From positions 1-38,840 of the forward strand of contig CASFHP010000026.1 of NCBI GenBank assembly GCA_949294555.1: a DNA stretch of 38,840 nt. The letters are read 5' to 3'. Below the pieces are notes generated by a model. The model did not search any database. It saw nothing but the letters and a program-made list of their open reading frames with translations, and was not told the DNA's origin. The translations under genes and the position numbers were made by a program. Position 1 is the stretch's first letter, and each line of letters opens with the position of its first letter. Source of the stretch: an uncultured Eubacteriales bacterium. Its GTDB lineage: Bacteria; Bacillota; Clostridia; TANB77; CAG-508. Shown here piece by piece: positions 1 to 8,136 of the stretch.

Positions 1-957
1 AAATAAAATAATGAATTTATTTTTTAATTTATTTTTATTTTTTATTAATGTATTTATTTTTTGATTATTTTTTTCAAATATTTTTTTATTTCCATTTTCT
101 ATTTCTAAAATTTCTTTTTTATTATTTTTTATTTTTTCATTATTTTCATTTTTTATATTTTCTTTTATTTTTATTTTTTCATTTTCTATTTTCTCATTTT
201 CATATATTTTTTTTATTTTATTTAAATATTCTAATTCCATTTCTAAATTTGAAAATTTTTCCAATAAATTATTTTTATTTTCTTCAATTTCATATTTTGA
301 ATTTTTAAATTTTTCTAACTTTTGCTTTTCTTCTTCTAAATTTTGATTTTCTCTCAATAAAATGTTTAATGGCTTTTCCCTAGACCTTTCTGTTCCAATT
401 TCTCCTAATTGTCTTCGGTTAATTCTATCAATTGCTCGTTTATATGAAACGTTATCATCTCCTGTTCCAACTAAATTGGCAATTTTTTGAATTAAAATAT
501 TTTGTTCACTTTTCTCTAATTTTACTTCTTCTTGATTTACAACAATGGTAGATAAAAATAATTTTTCATCCATTTTTGTTTGCTCATAAAAAAATTCATT
601 TCCCTTTGATTTATCAATATTAAAATTTTTAGAAATATCTTCTTTTTTTTCATTAAATATTTGTGGATTTTTCTTTTTAAAATCTCGAAATACTTCAAAA
701 CTTTCTTGGTTTTCTAATTGATATTCTATTTTACCTGAAAATTCTTCTCCTTCCCAAGGCTTATATTTTTCAAAATCAGAATAATCTTTTCCATTTTTAT
801 TTTTGGATATTCCATAAAATGTATTGACAATAAATTTTAATAATGTTGATTTTCCTGCTTCGTTTTCTCCATGAATAACATTAATATTATCTTCTAAATC
901 AATTTCTTTATCTTTTAATTTTCCATAAGCATTTATTTTTACTTTCTGTATTTTCAC
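1..957 (-). CDS. YhaN-like SMC/Rad50-type AAA ATPase, N-terminal part (cut by window edge)
   Basis: The reading frame is open from a GTG at 957 to the window edge (319 codons); the C-terminal part lies outside. The start is read as MKIQKVKINAYGKLKD, typical of Rad50/SbcC/YhaN ATPases. Walker A is GENEAGKST (residues 30-38). A conserved-looking globular stretch follows to about residue 175, then a Lys/Glu/Asn-rich heptad-like region typical of the coiled coil. AAAGGA lies 13 nt before the GTG, a longish spacing. The next gene upstream encodes the matching metallophosphoesterase (YhaO-like), so the pair probably forms an Mre11/Rad50-like DNA-end processing complex. The ABC signature and Walker B would be outside the window, so YhaN rather than SbcC is inferred from the YhaO-type partner. 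No frameshift was seen. Confidence 0.8.
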   Translation of the reverse strand, partial: MKIQKVKINAYGKLKDKEIDLEDNINVIHGENEAGKSTLLKFIVNTFYGISKNKNGKDYSDFEKYKPWEGEEFSGKIEYQLENQESFEVFRDFKKKNPQIFNEKKEDISKNFNIDKSKGNEFFYEQTKMDEKLFLSTIVVNQEEVKLEKSEQNILIQKIANLVGTGDDNVSYKRAIDRINRRQLGEIGTERSREKPLNILLRENQNLEEEKQKLEKFKNSKYEIEENKNNLLEKFSNLEMELEYLNKIKKIYENEKIENEKIKIKENIKNENNEKIKNNKKEILEIENGNKKIFEKNNQKINTLIKNKNKLKNKFIILF

Positions 958-1044
958 TTTATTCTATCATTCCTTTCTCAAAGTGCTAACCTTTTCTTAT
1001 TATATAAAAGAAAATAACCTGTATCTTGCCTATATATAAATCTT

Positions 1045-2133
1045 TTATTCCAATGCTTCAAAAGCAATCTCCACTGCCTTTTCAATAATCTCTTTATCTT
1101 CTTCACTTTGCACCATTTCTTTTTCTTGTAAGATTTCTTTTGCAAACAATCCTTTTAATGTGTATTCATTTGCAATGGCTTCTAAGTCATAGTTTATTTT
1201 TGTATGATTCCTAATTTTAATAATTCTTTCATTTGTTACAAATTTATATAACTCATATGGATTAATTTCAAAATTTCTTTTTCCTATTAAAATAATTTTA
1301 ATTAATTGATTTTCTGGTATTTTTAAATTATTTATTTTTTCGATTAATTCATCTGTTGAAATACTATCTGTTACATCTAATTCTATTTCTTCAAAATTAT
1401 TTTCACTTAATGGAACAAATTCTGTTTTTACTGTTTTACTTGTTTCATCCAGTTCTCCGACAATCATGCCATGTTCGCCTAATTCGTCAAATCCCAAAGA
1501 AATTAGAGAACCTGGATATACAATTTTTTGATTTTCATATGAATTATAATCTAATTTATGAATATGCCCTGTTGCAACATAATCAAACCCTTTTTCTTCT
1601 AATACTTTTTTAGGAATAGAATTATATTGTTTTTCTTCTAAGTTGGCACCATCAATCGTGCTATGAATCACTAAAATATTTATTTTTTCTTTATTTTCAA
1701 TTTCTAAATTTTCAATTTCACAATCTGTACAATAAAAATCATCAAATCCATAGCCATATATATCGACATCTTCTAATTCCACTTTTTCAAATTTTGAAGA
1801 AAATATATGTACATTTTCATTCCATTGAAATCTTGTATAATATGAATTTTTGATAAAAGGGTCATGATTTCCCGGACTAATAAATATATGCGTATTTGGG
1901 ATTTCTGTAAATAACTGATTGATATATTCAATTGTGGATTTTCTGATATATTGTTGTTCGTATAAGTCTCCTGCTATAAAAAAATATTTTATTTGGTTTT
2001 CTTTGATATAATCAATTACTTTTTTGAATACTTTTCTTTGTTCTAATCGTTTCATATCTCCTAAGTTTTCTCTATCTGATAGATTAATAAATGGACTATC
2101 AAAGTGTATATCTGCAATATGTACAAATTTCAT
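1045..2133 (-). CDS. yhaO: YhaO-like metallophosphoesterase (SbcD/Mre11 family DNA nuclease)
   Basis: This 362-aa protein has every motif of a calcineurin-like phosphoesterase in order: DIH (Asp8, His10), GD (55-56), GNHD (88-91), His157 in VIHST, and GHIH (189-192), so it should bind two metal ions and be catalytic. The length and the pairing with an SMC-like ATPase 87 nt downstream fit the YhaO family, whose members resemble SbcD/Mre11 and act on DNA ends. The ATG at 2133 follows an AGAGGA-rich leader. A good sigma-A promoter lies about 70 nt upstream, and the two genes are probably co-transcribed. SbcD is the main alternative name. Confidence 0.88.
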   Translation of the reverse strand: MKFVHIADIHFDSPFINLSDRENLGDMKRLEQRKVFKKVIDYIKENQIKYFFIAGDLYEQQYIRKSTIEYINQLFTEIPNTHIFISPGNHDPFIKNSYYTRFQWNENVHIFSSKFEKVELEDVDIYGYGFDDFYCTDCEIENLEIENKEKINILVIHSTIDGANLEEKQYNSIPKKVLEEKGFDYVATGHIHKLDYNSYENQKIVYPGSLISLGFDELGEHGMIVGELDETSKTVKTEFVPLSENNFEEIELDVTDSISTDELIEKINNLKIPENQLIKIILIGKRNFEINPYELYKFVTNERIIKIRNHTKINYDLEAIANEYTLKGLFAKEILQEKEMVQSEEDKEIIEKAVEIAFEALE

Positions 2134-2203
2134 ATTTTCTTTTTCCTCTTTTCTTTTTCTGGCTTTTATATCTATGTTTTTATGTATTTTTCTTAATGCT
2201 ATG

Positions 2204-2232
2204 ATTGTATACTAATTACTATTTTTTTTCAA
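2204..2232 (-). promoter_or_regulatory. sigma-A promoter of yhaO-yhaN
   Basis: On the minus strand TTGAAA (2232-2227), a 17-nt spacer and TACAAT (2209-2204) match the sigma-A consensus well. Transcription would start near 2197 and leave a 5' leader of about 64 nt before yhaO. Confidence 0.65.
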
Positions 2233-2271
2233 GTAGCTAGGCGAAAATTTTTTTGGTTTTTATAACTATTC

Positions 2272-2530
2272 GTTACAATTCACAGTTTAAATTATTTTAT
2301 TCAAACCGAAAACCAGTAATATATAAATATTTTATGAAATTAAATGTGCTAATGAAGAAATATTACAAATTCTTGCATTATCAAGTAGGAGAATCTCAGA
2401 CTTGCTGTGAGAGGTGCCTGCTTTATAATGCTAGAATTTGTATATTTCGTAATGCCAGCCATTTAATGAATAAAATATTTATATATTACTGATTTTCGGT
2501 TGTTTTTAAAATTGACTGTGAACTGTAATA
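2272..2530. repeat. Long imperfect palindrome (nested MITE/REP-like element, copy 1)
   Basis: The outer ends GTTACAATTCACAG (from 2272) and its imperfect complement (to about 2530) pair, followed inward by CCGAAAAYCAGTAATATATA arms. Inside is a core, AAATTAAATG...TTACAAATT...GCATTAT, that folds back on its right half. The apical part is a small hairpin, CTCAGA/TGTGAG, near 2395-2412. The same core recurs at about 9706-9877 inside different outer arms, and a deleted version lies at 6796-6842. It occupies most of the 480-nt gap between yhaO and the coupling-protein operon. The ORF inside it is a by-product of the palindrome. Confidence 0.75.
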
Positions 2531-2565
2531 ATCAACATACAATTTCCTATAATACAAAAAAATAA

Positions 2566-2605
2566 GGACGAAAATTCTGACATTTTGTTGTCAAAATCTC
2601 CGTCC
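2566..2605 (-). terminator. Terminator of the coupling-protein operon
   Basis: On the minus strand a GGACGGAG/TTTTCGTCC stem with inner TTGACA/TGTCAG pairing is followed by TTATTTTTTT, a classical intrinsic terminator. It begins about 10 nt after the stop codon at 2616. The GGGGACGG foot of the stem matches the other GGGGAC hairpins in this window. Confidence 0.75.
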
Positions 2606-2615
2606 CCATTGACAT

Positions 2616-4145
2616 TTAATCATCTTCATTTAATGGACCAAACAATTCATCAAATTTTGCCTCTAGTTCTTTTTGTAAATCATACATATCGTCTTCCTCT
2701 TCTTTAACAGGCTCTTGTGGTAAAACTGGTGCATCATCAAAACTACTTAAATCTAATGTATTTTCTTGTTTTGCCTTTGGTTGTTCTGATGGTTTATTTG
2801 TTTGTGTCTCTGCTGGTTTTACTTCTTCTTTTTTCTTGTCTGATGGTTCATCATCAAATAAATCATCTAAAGACTCTACTTTTAAATTGTTTGCTTGTTC
2901 CTTTTTCTCATCTTCTGGAACATATGGATTATATGGATTATATTTTCTCCAAGTTCCTCTTTCGATTTCGCCTATGTCATTATGGCTAATCTCTAATTGT
3001 CTCATCTCTTTTGCCATTGGATGTTTGAAATAATAGAATTTCTTTGCCTTTACTGGTTTAATACCTTTTTCAAAAATAATACAATCATCATTATCCATTC
3101 TTCTTAATTCATCTGGTGTCATTAAGGCTCTTGCCATTACTTGGTCTGATACACTCTTTCCTGTTTTCCAGTTTTGTCTATCTCTGTTAATAGAAACACT
3201 ATCTCTTTCAATCGTCTTTTCTCCCAAGGCTTTTGAGAAATATTCTACTGTTTTATACGAGTTACTTCCTAGGAATACATGTGTATCACAGTTACCCATA
3301 ATGGTTTCATATGATTTTTCATAAACTGCTTCCAATTGGTCTATATTTTGCAAAATAACACTAAAAGATATTTTTCTACTTCTAGAAGTTGAAATCTTTT
3401 TATCAAAGTCTGGTATTTTTCCTATATTCGCAAACTCATCTAATATAAAAAATGTTCGCTCTTTTAGTTCTCCACCATTTTGATCCGCATAATCATATAA
3501 TTGTTGTATCATTTGAGCAAAGAATATCGTTAATAAAAAGTCATATGCTGTATGGGTATCTGATGAAATAACATATACAGCCGTTTTTTCATTTCCGATT
3601 TCTTCAAAGTTTATGGTATCTGTTGAGGTTAATTCTGCAATTTCTTTTGAGTCGAATTTACCTAATTTAGATTGTAATGAACTTAAGATTGAACTATAGG
3701 TTTTTTCTGGTGCAATTTCAATAGATTTATAGTTCATTCTTGCTGGATGGTCATATGGTAATTGGCTCATTAATTCTGTAAGTAAGTTACTTCCTCCGTT
3801 GGTGTTTGCTGCTCTTACCAATTCTGCACAGCTAGCTAAGTTTTGTTCTTCTTCTGGTCTTGTTGCTAATAGATAATAGATTAGGGCTTTTAACAACATT
3901 TCTGCTGAGTCATCCCAGAATGGGTCTGAACCTGCGCCTTCTGCTTTTTGCCCTTTAATAATCGTGTTGGCAATAACATCTACATCTAATCCTGATGATA
4001 TATGCATTAATGGATTATATCCATCACTATATTCTGGTCTTACCAAATTTAATACTTTTATTTTATATCCATGTGCTTTTAAGTATCCTGCTGTTCTATC
4101 ATATAATTCGCCCTTTGGGTCTGTAAATACATATGAACCTAACAT
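2616..4145 (-). CDS. VirD4/TraG-type conjugal coupling ATPase, C-terminal part of a frameshifted gene
   Basis: This 509-aa frame carries most of the ATPase domain of a type IV coupling protein: FTDPKGEL near the start, Walker B FILDEFANIG (233-242), and ILQNIDQLEAVY (264-275), where family members have a conserved QN(I)xQL motif. The last 90 residues are an acidic, Lys/Gln/Pro-rich tail. The frame stays open upstream of the ATG to about 4196 and there encodes GSGSGKS, the rest of the P-loop, so the ATG at 4145 is not a true start. It is the second half of the gene that begins at 4662; one extra base at 4197 separates them. Such proteins pass DNA-protein complexes to a type IV channel, but no relaxase or channel gene is in view. 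Confidence 0.85.
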   Translation of the reverse strand: MLGSYVFTDPKGELYDRTAGYLKAHGYKIKVLNLVRPEYSDGYNPLMHISSGLDVDVIANTIIKGQKAEGAGSDPFWDDSAEMLLKALIYYLLATRPEEEQNLASCAELVRAANTNGGSNLLTELMSQLPYDHPARMNYKSIEIAPEKTYSSILSSLQSKLGKFDSKEIAELTSTDTINFEEIGNEKTAVYVISSDTHTAYDFLLTIFFAQMIQQLYDYADQNGGELKERTFFILDEFANIGKIPDFDKKISTSRSRKISFSVILQNIDQLEAVYEKSYETIMGNCDTHVFLGSNSYKTVEYFSKALGEKTIERDSVSINRDRQNWKTGKSVSDQVMARALMTPDELRRMDNDDCIIFEKGIKPVKAKKFYYFKHPMAKEMRQLEISHNDIGEIERGTWRKYNPYNPYVPEDEKKEQANNLKVESLDDLFDDEPSDKKKEEVKPAETQTNKPSEQPKAKQENTLDLSSFDDAPVLPQEPVKEEEDDMYDLQKELEAKFDELFGPLNEDD

Positions 4146-4179
4146 CTGATATGCATTTGGGATAGAATATGAAGCAGAT

Positions 4180-4662
4180 TTACCAGAACCTGAACCGTCC
4201 TACTACCAAGACATTGACATTTCCTCTTTTATCTACTGGTAAGTAATTGTTTTCTGCTAAGATAATTCCCTTATTTTTATTTAATATTTGATATTGTTCG
4301 CCTCTTTGGCTCCAATCACTAGAACCGTGCTCTATATCGGAATATTCATTTTTTGGTGCTGACCTTACAAATCCTATAAAGAAAAATAATGCATAAAAAA
4401 TACTAACAACCAGCAACATAGAAAAATATGAACCGATAGAACCTTCTGTTAATACACTTCCAAATGATTGAAATGGATGCATGAAAGAATTTCCAACATT
4501 TTCAATAAATATTTGTAAGTCAAAATTTCCTCCTGCATTTGCTATGTAATATGTATGTATTACAGGCGCAACAAATACTATGGCGATAAATACCCATAGT
4601 ATTGCAAAAATAATAAAATTTTTTCTATTTCTTCTAATAGCACCTTCAATTTTGTAATTCAT
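4180..4662 (-). CDS. VirD4/TraG-type coupling ATPase, N-terminal membrane part of a frameshifted gene
   Basis: The 160-aa frame begins with ATG at 4662 behind AGGTGAAA. It has two membrane helices (about residues 16-40 and 79-98), as in VirD4/TraG N termini, then VNVLVVG, the strand that leads into Walker A. Directly after VVG the frame is lost: GGA-C-GGTTCAGGT reads GRFRFW and a stop instead of GGSGSGKS. Removing the C at 4197 (minus strand) joins it to the next frame and gives a protein of about 675 residues, a normal size for the family. As written the gene is broken, either a real mutation or an assembly error. There is no slippery homopolymer to support programmed frameshifting. Confidence 0.85.
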   Translation of the reverse strand: MNYKIEGAIRRNRKNFIIFAILWVFIAIVFVAPVIHTYYIANAGGNFDLQIFIENVGNSFMHPFQSFGSVLTEGSIGSYFSMLLVVSIFYALFFFIGFVRSAPKNEYSDIEHGSSDWSQRGEQYQILNKNKGIILAENNYLPVDKRGNVNVLVVGRFRFW

Positions 4663-4688
4663 GCTAATTTCACCTACTCTTTTGTTTT

Positions 4689-5042
4689 CTATCTTTGCTC
4701 TTCATTTTTGCTTTTTGCTTGTAATTTTTCTGCATTAGCAGCATCTTGTATGCGTTTCGCTTTTTCGATATCTTCCGGAGATTCTTTTGATTTCGTAGTA
4801 ATCCCTTTTTCGTCTTTTCTAGATATTGTTCCATCATCATCTAAAGCTATTTGCACAGTTTTAGCTGTTCCATCTATAACGGGTAGACTTTTATCTACAG
4901 TTTCTGTTTGTCCATATCCTCCACCGTCTTCAAGGCTTTTTTCTTCTCCCATTTCTTTTTCTACGACTTTGTTTATGAAACAATACGCAGTTATTAATAC
5001 ACTGTTTAAATCTGGATTTTGCATCGAATTTGGATTATTCAT
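4689..5042 (-). CDS. Unrecognised 117-aa hydrophilic protein in the coupling-protein operon
   Basis: I do not recognise this protein. It starts at an ATG behind GGGAGGAAAG, 15 nt after the gene upstream, and ends 26 nt before the coupling-ATPase gene, so it is co-transcribed. Residues 15-30 (VLITAYCFINKVVEKE) look like an amphipathic helix. The rest is highly charged, with a Gly-rich patch (DGGGYGQTE) and a Lys/Glu/Ala-rich, probably helical C terminus. No signal peptide or catalytic motif is visible. By position it may be an accessory of the membrane ATPase, but that is only inference. Confidence 0.7.
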   Translation of the reverse strand: MNNPNSMQNPDLNSVLITAYCFINKVVEKEMGEEKSLEDGGGYGQTETVDKSLPVIDGTAKTVQIALDDDGTISRKDEKGITTKSKESPEDIEKAKRIQDAANAEKLQAKSKNEEQR

Positions 5043-5057
5043 TTAAACTTTCCTCCC

Positions 5058-5582
5058 TTAATCCTCTTTTTTGTCTCTGATTTCAAAGGCAAAATAAGGT
5101 TTATTTGGTTTCAACTTACATTTTCCTTTTACTTCATTTGTTTTTTCATCAAAATAAAGTACAGGCTTTACTTCTTCCGTTGTTTCTGGGTCAATAACAC
5201 AAATAGGTCTCTTCAAATTTGGTGTGTACTTAAAATCCTTTATTTCTGTTTCTTTTTCTGAATATATACTGTCAAACTTTAAAGGCATTGGTTTTTTACT
5301 GATAGAAACTTTATTACCTTCCAAAACAGCAGTATTAACAACCACTCTATCTTTTCCAAAAGACAAAATAACCAATTCATCTTGGTCTACTGATGGAAAA
5401 TCCACATAAAAGGTCTTTCTTATCATGTCTCCTCTAATTTCATCTGTTGAGTCTAACCTTTCTAAAACATATTTTGGATATTCCTTCATTAGAGCCTTTG
5501 GGGTCTTTAGAATTTGATAGATGACTGTACTTACTCCCTTTGGATCTGTAATGCTAAAGCTCTTTCCTTCCCATGTCTCCAT
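5058..5582 (-). CDS. Unrecognised 174-aa beta-rich protein, first gene of the coupling-protein operon
   Basis: I do not recognise the family. The chosen start is the ATG at 5582, directly behind GGAGGGAAAAAA; a longer frame from 5639 has no ribosome site. The protein (METWEGKSFSITDPKG...) has many alternating hydrophobic residues, suggesting beta strands, and no membrane segment or cysteines. It ends FAFEIRDKKED. It is the promoter-proximal gene of a three-gene unit with the 117-aa protein and the broken VirD4-like ATPase, all within short gaps, so a shared function is likely but unknown. Confidence 0.75.
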   Translation of the reverse strand: METWEGKSFSITDPKGVSTVIYQILKTPKALMKEYPKYVLERLDSTDEIRGDMIRKTFYVDFPSVDQDELVILSFGKDRVVVNTAVLEGNKVSISKKPMPLKFDSIYSEKETEIKDFKYTPNLKRPICVIDPETTEEVKPVLYFDEKTNEVKGKCKLKPNKPYFAFEIRDKKED

Positions 5583-5648
5583 TTTTTTCCCTCCATTTCT
5601 ATGTTTTTTAATCCATAGCTTGTCATTCGTTTGTAACACTCACTATTT

Positions 5649-5677
5649 ATTTTACACGAAAATACATATATTGTCAA
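5649..5677 (-). promoter_or_regulatory. Strong sigma-A promoter with palindrome over the -35 box
   Basis: On the minus strand TTGACA (5677-5672), a 17-nt spacer and TAAAAT (5654-5649) precede the 174-aa gene by about 65 nt. A perfect 11-bp inverted repeat, AAAATACATAT (5659-5669) and ATATGTATTTT (5677-5687), is centred on the -35 box. This could be a repressor operator, or a weak hairpin at the end of the dnaJ-like transcript. Confidence 0.7.
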
Positions 5678-5709
5678 TATGTATTTTATGTTAATTTTAT
5701 AATATTTTC

Positions 5710-6585
5710 CTACTGGTTTCTTGGATTAAACGTTGATATTGTATTTAATTGTTCAAATATCTTTTTCTCTTCATTGGTTAATTTTTTAGGTACCATGATT
5801 TTTATTTCTGCTACTAAATCTCCTCTAGAACCTTTTCCATCTTTATAACCTTTACCAGGTATTCGTATTTTTTCTCCGCTTTCAATACCTTGTGGAATAT
5901 ATACTTTTGTTTCCTCATCAATTGATTGAATATTCACCCTTGTTCCTAGGGCTGCTTCCCATGGGGTAATACATAAATCTGTATACAAGTCACATCCTTG
6001 GATTTTGAATTTTTTATCATCTTTTATATTAATCCTAATAAATAAATCTCCGTTTTTTGCTCCATTAATTCCTGGTTTTCCCTGTCCAATTAGTCTTATC
6101 TTTTCTCCATCTCTAATCCCTTGAGGAACTGTTACCGTAAAGGTTTTCATGTTTCCTTCCACTGTTCTTAAAGATATTTTTTTGTCTAAGCCATAAAAAG
6201 CTTCATAAATAGTTGCATTAATCTCTGTTTCTACATTCTCTCCTCTTAATGGCTCTTTTTCTTTCTTGTCCACTGTTTCCATATTTTTTTGTTTAATGTT
6301 TCCAAAAAACATTTTTATTATAGAATCTTTTCCTTTAATATTAAATTTTCTATTTACTAAATTGCGTGAGTTCCATATTCTATCATATTTTCTCTTAGAA
6401 CTTGGAACAGATAATATTCTATATGCCTCATTAATGTCTTTAATACGTTCTTCTGCTAAACTGTCTCCTATATTCACATCCGGATGATATTTTTTAGCAG
6501 CATTTCGGTAAGCATTCTTTATTTCATCAATAGAAACTCTACTAGTTTCTAAGCCTAATATTTTATAATAATCTTTAAAAACCAT
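5710..6585 (-). CDS. DnaJ-like co-chaperone without zinc finger (type II / CbpA-like)
   Basis: The 291-aa protein starts with a J domain (residues 5-68) containing the essential HPD (34-36), which stimulates the Hsp70 ATPase. Two beta-sandwich client-binding domains follow from about residue 105 (TVPQGIRDGEKIRLIGQGKPG and, in the second domain, IPQGIESGEKIRIPGKGY). The four CxxCxGxG zinc motifs of standard DnaJ are absent, so this is the CbpA/DnaJB class and probably not the main DnaJ. The ATG is behind GGGGGAGG, 8 nt away. A strong promoter lies just upstream and no dnaK or grpE is adjacent. Confidence 0.88.
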   Translation of the reverse strand: MVFKDYYKILGLETSRVSIDEIKNAYRNAAKKYHPDVNIGDSLAEERIKDINEAYRILSVPSSKRKYDRIWNSRNLVNRKFNIKGKDSIIKMFFGNIKQKNMETVDKKEKEPLRGENVETEINATIYEAFYGLDKKISLRTVEGNMKTFTVTVPQGIRDGEKIRLIGQGKPGINGAKNGDLFIRINIKDDKKFKIQGCDLYTDLCITPWEAALGTRVNIQSIDEETKVYIPQGIESGEKIRIPGKGYKDGKGSRGDLVAEIKIMVPKKLTNEEKKIFEQLNTISTFNPRNQ

Positions 6586-6616
6586 TTGACATCCTCCCCC
6601 ACAATCAGGTGTTTTT

Positions 6617-6645
6617 ATTATATCACAAGAAATATGGGTTGTCTA
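6617..6645 (-). promoter_or_regulatory. sigma-A promoter of the dnaJ-like gene
   Basis: On the minus strand TAGACA (6645-6640), a 17-nt spacer ending TGTGA, and a perfect TATAAT (6622-6617) lie about 35 nt before the ATG. No CIRCE-type heat-shock operator is visible. Confidence 0.7.
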
Positions 6646-6703
6646 CAATTTTTATTTATTTGATGAGACAAAAAGTTGCAGTTCAATCTACAATTCCTGG
6701 AAG

Positions 6704-6947
6704 GAGACAGTTTGGGACAGGTAGCATTTTGTCTCACTTTTGTCGAAAAATGGCGAATGTTAAAGACGTTTTTTAGTTTGATTTAAAACAACAAAAATGT
6801 ATATATTATTTTATTCATTAAATGGAATAGTATATACATTTTTTAAATTCTAAATTCAATTAAAAGAATATCTAAAAAAGTATTTATCAAACATTTGCCA
6901 TTTTTCGACAAAAGTGAGACAAAATGCTACCTGTCCCAAACTGTCTC
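6704..6947. repeat. Inverted-repeat element with GAGACAGTTTGGGACAGG ends (copy 2, core deleted)
   Basis: The left arm starts GAGACAGTTTGGGACAGG at 6704 and continues through a TTTTGTCTCACTTTTGTCG stretch. Its complement ends at 6947, so about 60 bp pair nearly perfectly. Each arm can also fold alone, because GAGACA and TGTCTC flank its first 30 nt. Between the arms, 6796-6842 keeps only the foot of the core palindrome also found at 2272-2530 and 9598-9971. The right arm overlaps the end of ddl and supplies its stop codon. Just left, 6674-6700 resembles one arm of the 15306-15546 element. Confidence 0.85.
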
Positions 6948-7973
6948 TATCAATTTATCTAATAATGCACTATATGGAATTCCTACTGCCTCAAATAATT
7001 TTGGATACATACTGATTTTTGTGAATCCTGGCAAAGTATTGATTTCATTTATATATACCTTATTGGTTTTATCTTCTACAAAAAAATCTACTCTAGACAA
7101 TCCTTTTCCATCTATTGCTTTAAAGGCTTTTACTGCTAGTTTTCTAATTTCATCTGAAGTTTCTTCATCAATATCTGCTGGAATAATTGTTCTTGAATTT
7201 TCATTTTGATATTTTGCATCATAGCTATAAAATTCATCTGCTGGTTTTATTTCCCCTACGCAAGAGGCTTTTACGTCCTCATTTCCAAGTACTGCACATT
7301 CTACTTCTTTTCCTTGGATTCCTTTTTCTATTAAAATCTTATTGTCAAATTTTCCTGCATATTGGATTGCTTCTTTTAATTCTTCTCTAGTTTTTGCTTT
7401 GTTAATCCCTACGCTAGAACCAGAATTAGATGGTTTTACAAAAGCTGGGAAGCCTATTTCTTTTTCAATGATTTCTACTGCCTCTTCTATTTGCATTTTC
7501 TTTTCATTAAATTCTTTATCTACATATGTATAGCCATCTTTACATTTTTTCAAATATATGTATGGTGCTTGTGCAATATTTGCTCTATCAAAAATAATTT
7601 TTGTATAGGCTTTATCCATTCCAACACTAGAAGCTAATACACCACATCCTACATATGTTTTTTTTAGCAATTCAAACAATCCTTGAATAGTGCCATCTTC
7701 GCCATACAATCCATGTAATACAGGAAATAAGACATCTAGTGCTTGTAGATATTTTATTACATTTTCTATTTTTTCTGTATTGTTTAACTGTTCATCTATT
7801 TCTATATGGTCTTGTGCAAGATAACGATACCAATCGCCTTTTTTACTTATATAGATTGGATAAACTTCATATTTAGTTTTATCCAAATTTTGAAAAATGG
7901 AATTTGCTGACATTACAGAAACCTCATTTTCCGTTGACATTCCGCCAAAAATTAATCCTATTTTCATTTTCAT
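6927..7973 (-). CDS. ddl: D-alanine--D-alanine ligase
   Basis: This 348-aa ATP-grasp enzyme joins two D-Ala residues for the peptidoglycan stem in the cytoplasm. Visible motifs are GGMSTENEVS (10-19), HGLYGEDGTIQG (87-98), PSNSGSSVGI (181-190), the omega-loop SYDAKY (250-255) with the Tyr typical of D-Ala rather than D-lactate ligases, RVDFF (294-298) and NEINTLPGFT (309-318). The last six residues, ETVWDR, and the stop codon are encoded by the right arm of the inverted-repeat element at 6704-6947, so the natural C terminus was probably slightly altered. MurF, the next enzyme of the pathway, is directly upstream; a promoter lies in the 160-nt gap. Confidence 0.95.
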   Translation of the reverse strand: MKMKIGLIFGGMSTENEVSVMSANSIFQNLDKTKYEVYPIYISKKGDWYRYLAQDHIEIDEQLNNTEKIENVIKYLQALDVLFPVLHGLYGEDGTIQGLFELLKKTYVGCGVLASSVGMDKAYTKIIFDRANIAQAPYIYLKKCKDGYTYVDKEFNEKKMQIEEAVEIIEKEIGFPAFVKPSNSGSSVGINKAKTREELKEAIQYAGKFDNKILIEKGIQGKEVECAVLGNEDVKASCVGEIKPADEFYSYDAKYQNENSRTIIPADIDEETSDEIRKLAVKAFKAIDGKGLSRVDFFVEDKTNKVYINEINTLPGFTKISMYPKLFEAVGIPYSALLDKLIETVWDR

Positions 7974-8003
7974 AATCTTCCCAACCTTTCTTTTAAGATG
8001 TTT

Positions 8004-8032
8004 TTTATAATATAATCTTTATTAAATGTAAA
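8004..8032 (-). promoter_or_regulatory. sigma-A promoter of ddl
   Basis: On the minus strand TTTACA (8032-8027), a 17-nt spacer and TATAAA (8009-8004) stand about 35 nt before the ddl ATG, so ddl need not depend on read-through from murF. Confidence 0.55.
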
Positions 8033-8136
8033 ATTATTTGAAACTTTTAAATTACTTAAGCTCAAAGTAAAATACAAATTATATTATTATATTATTTTAT
8101 TTAAAAGAAAATCAATTTTTTATATTTATTACGATT

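Noticed and set aside
48..308. 86-aa plus-strand ORF rich in Phe/Leu/Tyr
   Set aside because: It is the complement of the Lys/Glu/Asn coiled-coil region of the YhaN-like gene; no ribosome site and low complexity.
2253..2492. 79-aa ORF, and the similar 81-aa ORF at 9654-9899
   Set aside because: Both lie inside palindromic elements and look alike only because the repeat cores are homologous; no ribosome site, and the frames cross the hairpin tips.
4180..4200. Programmed frameshift making a regulated coupling protein
   Set aside because: No slippery heptamer or homopolymer and no following hairpin; a single-base indel explains the data better.
5659..5687. Terminator of the dnaJ-like gene
   Set aside because: The 11-bp A/T palindrome lacks a following U-run on the minus strand and overlaps a consensus -35 box, so an operator is at least as likely.
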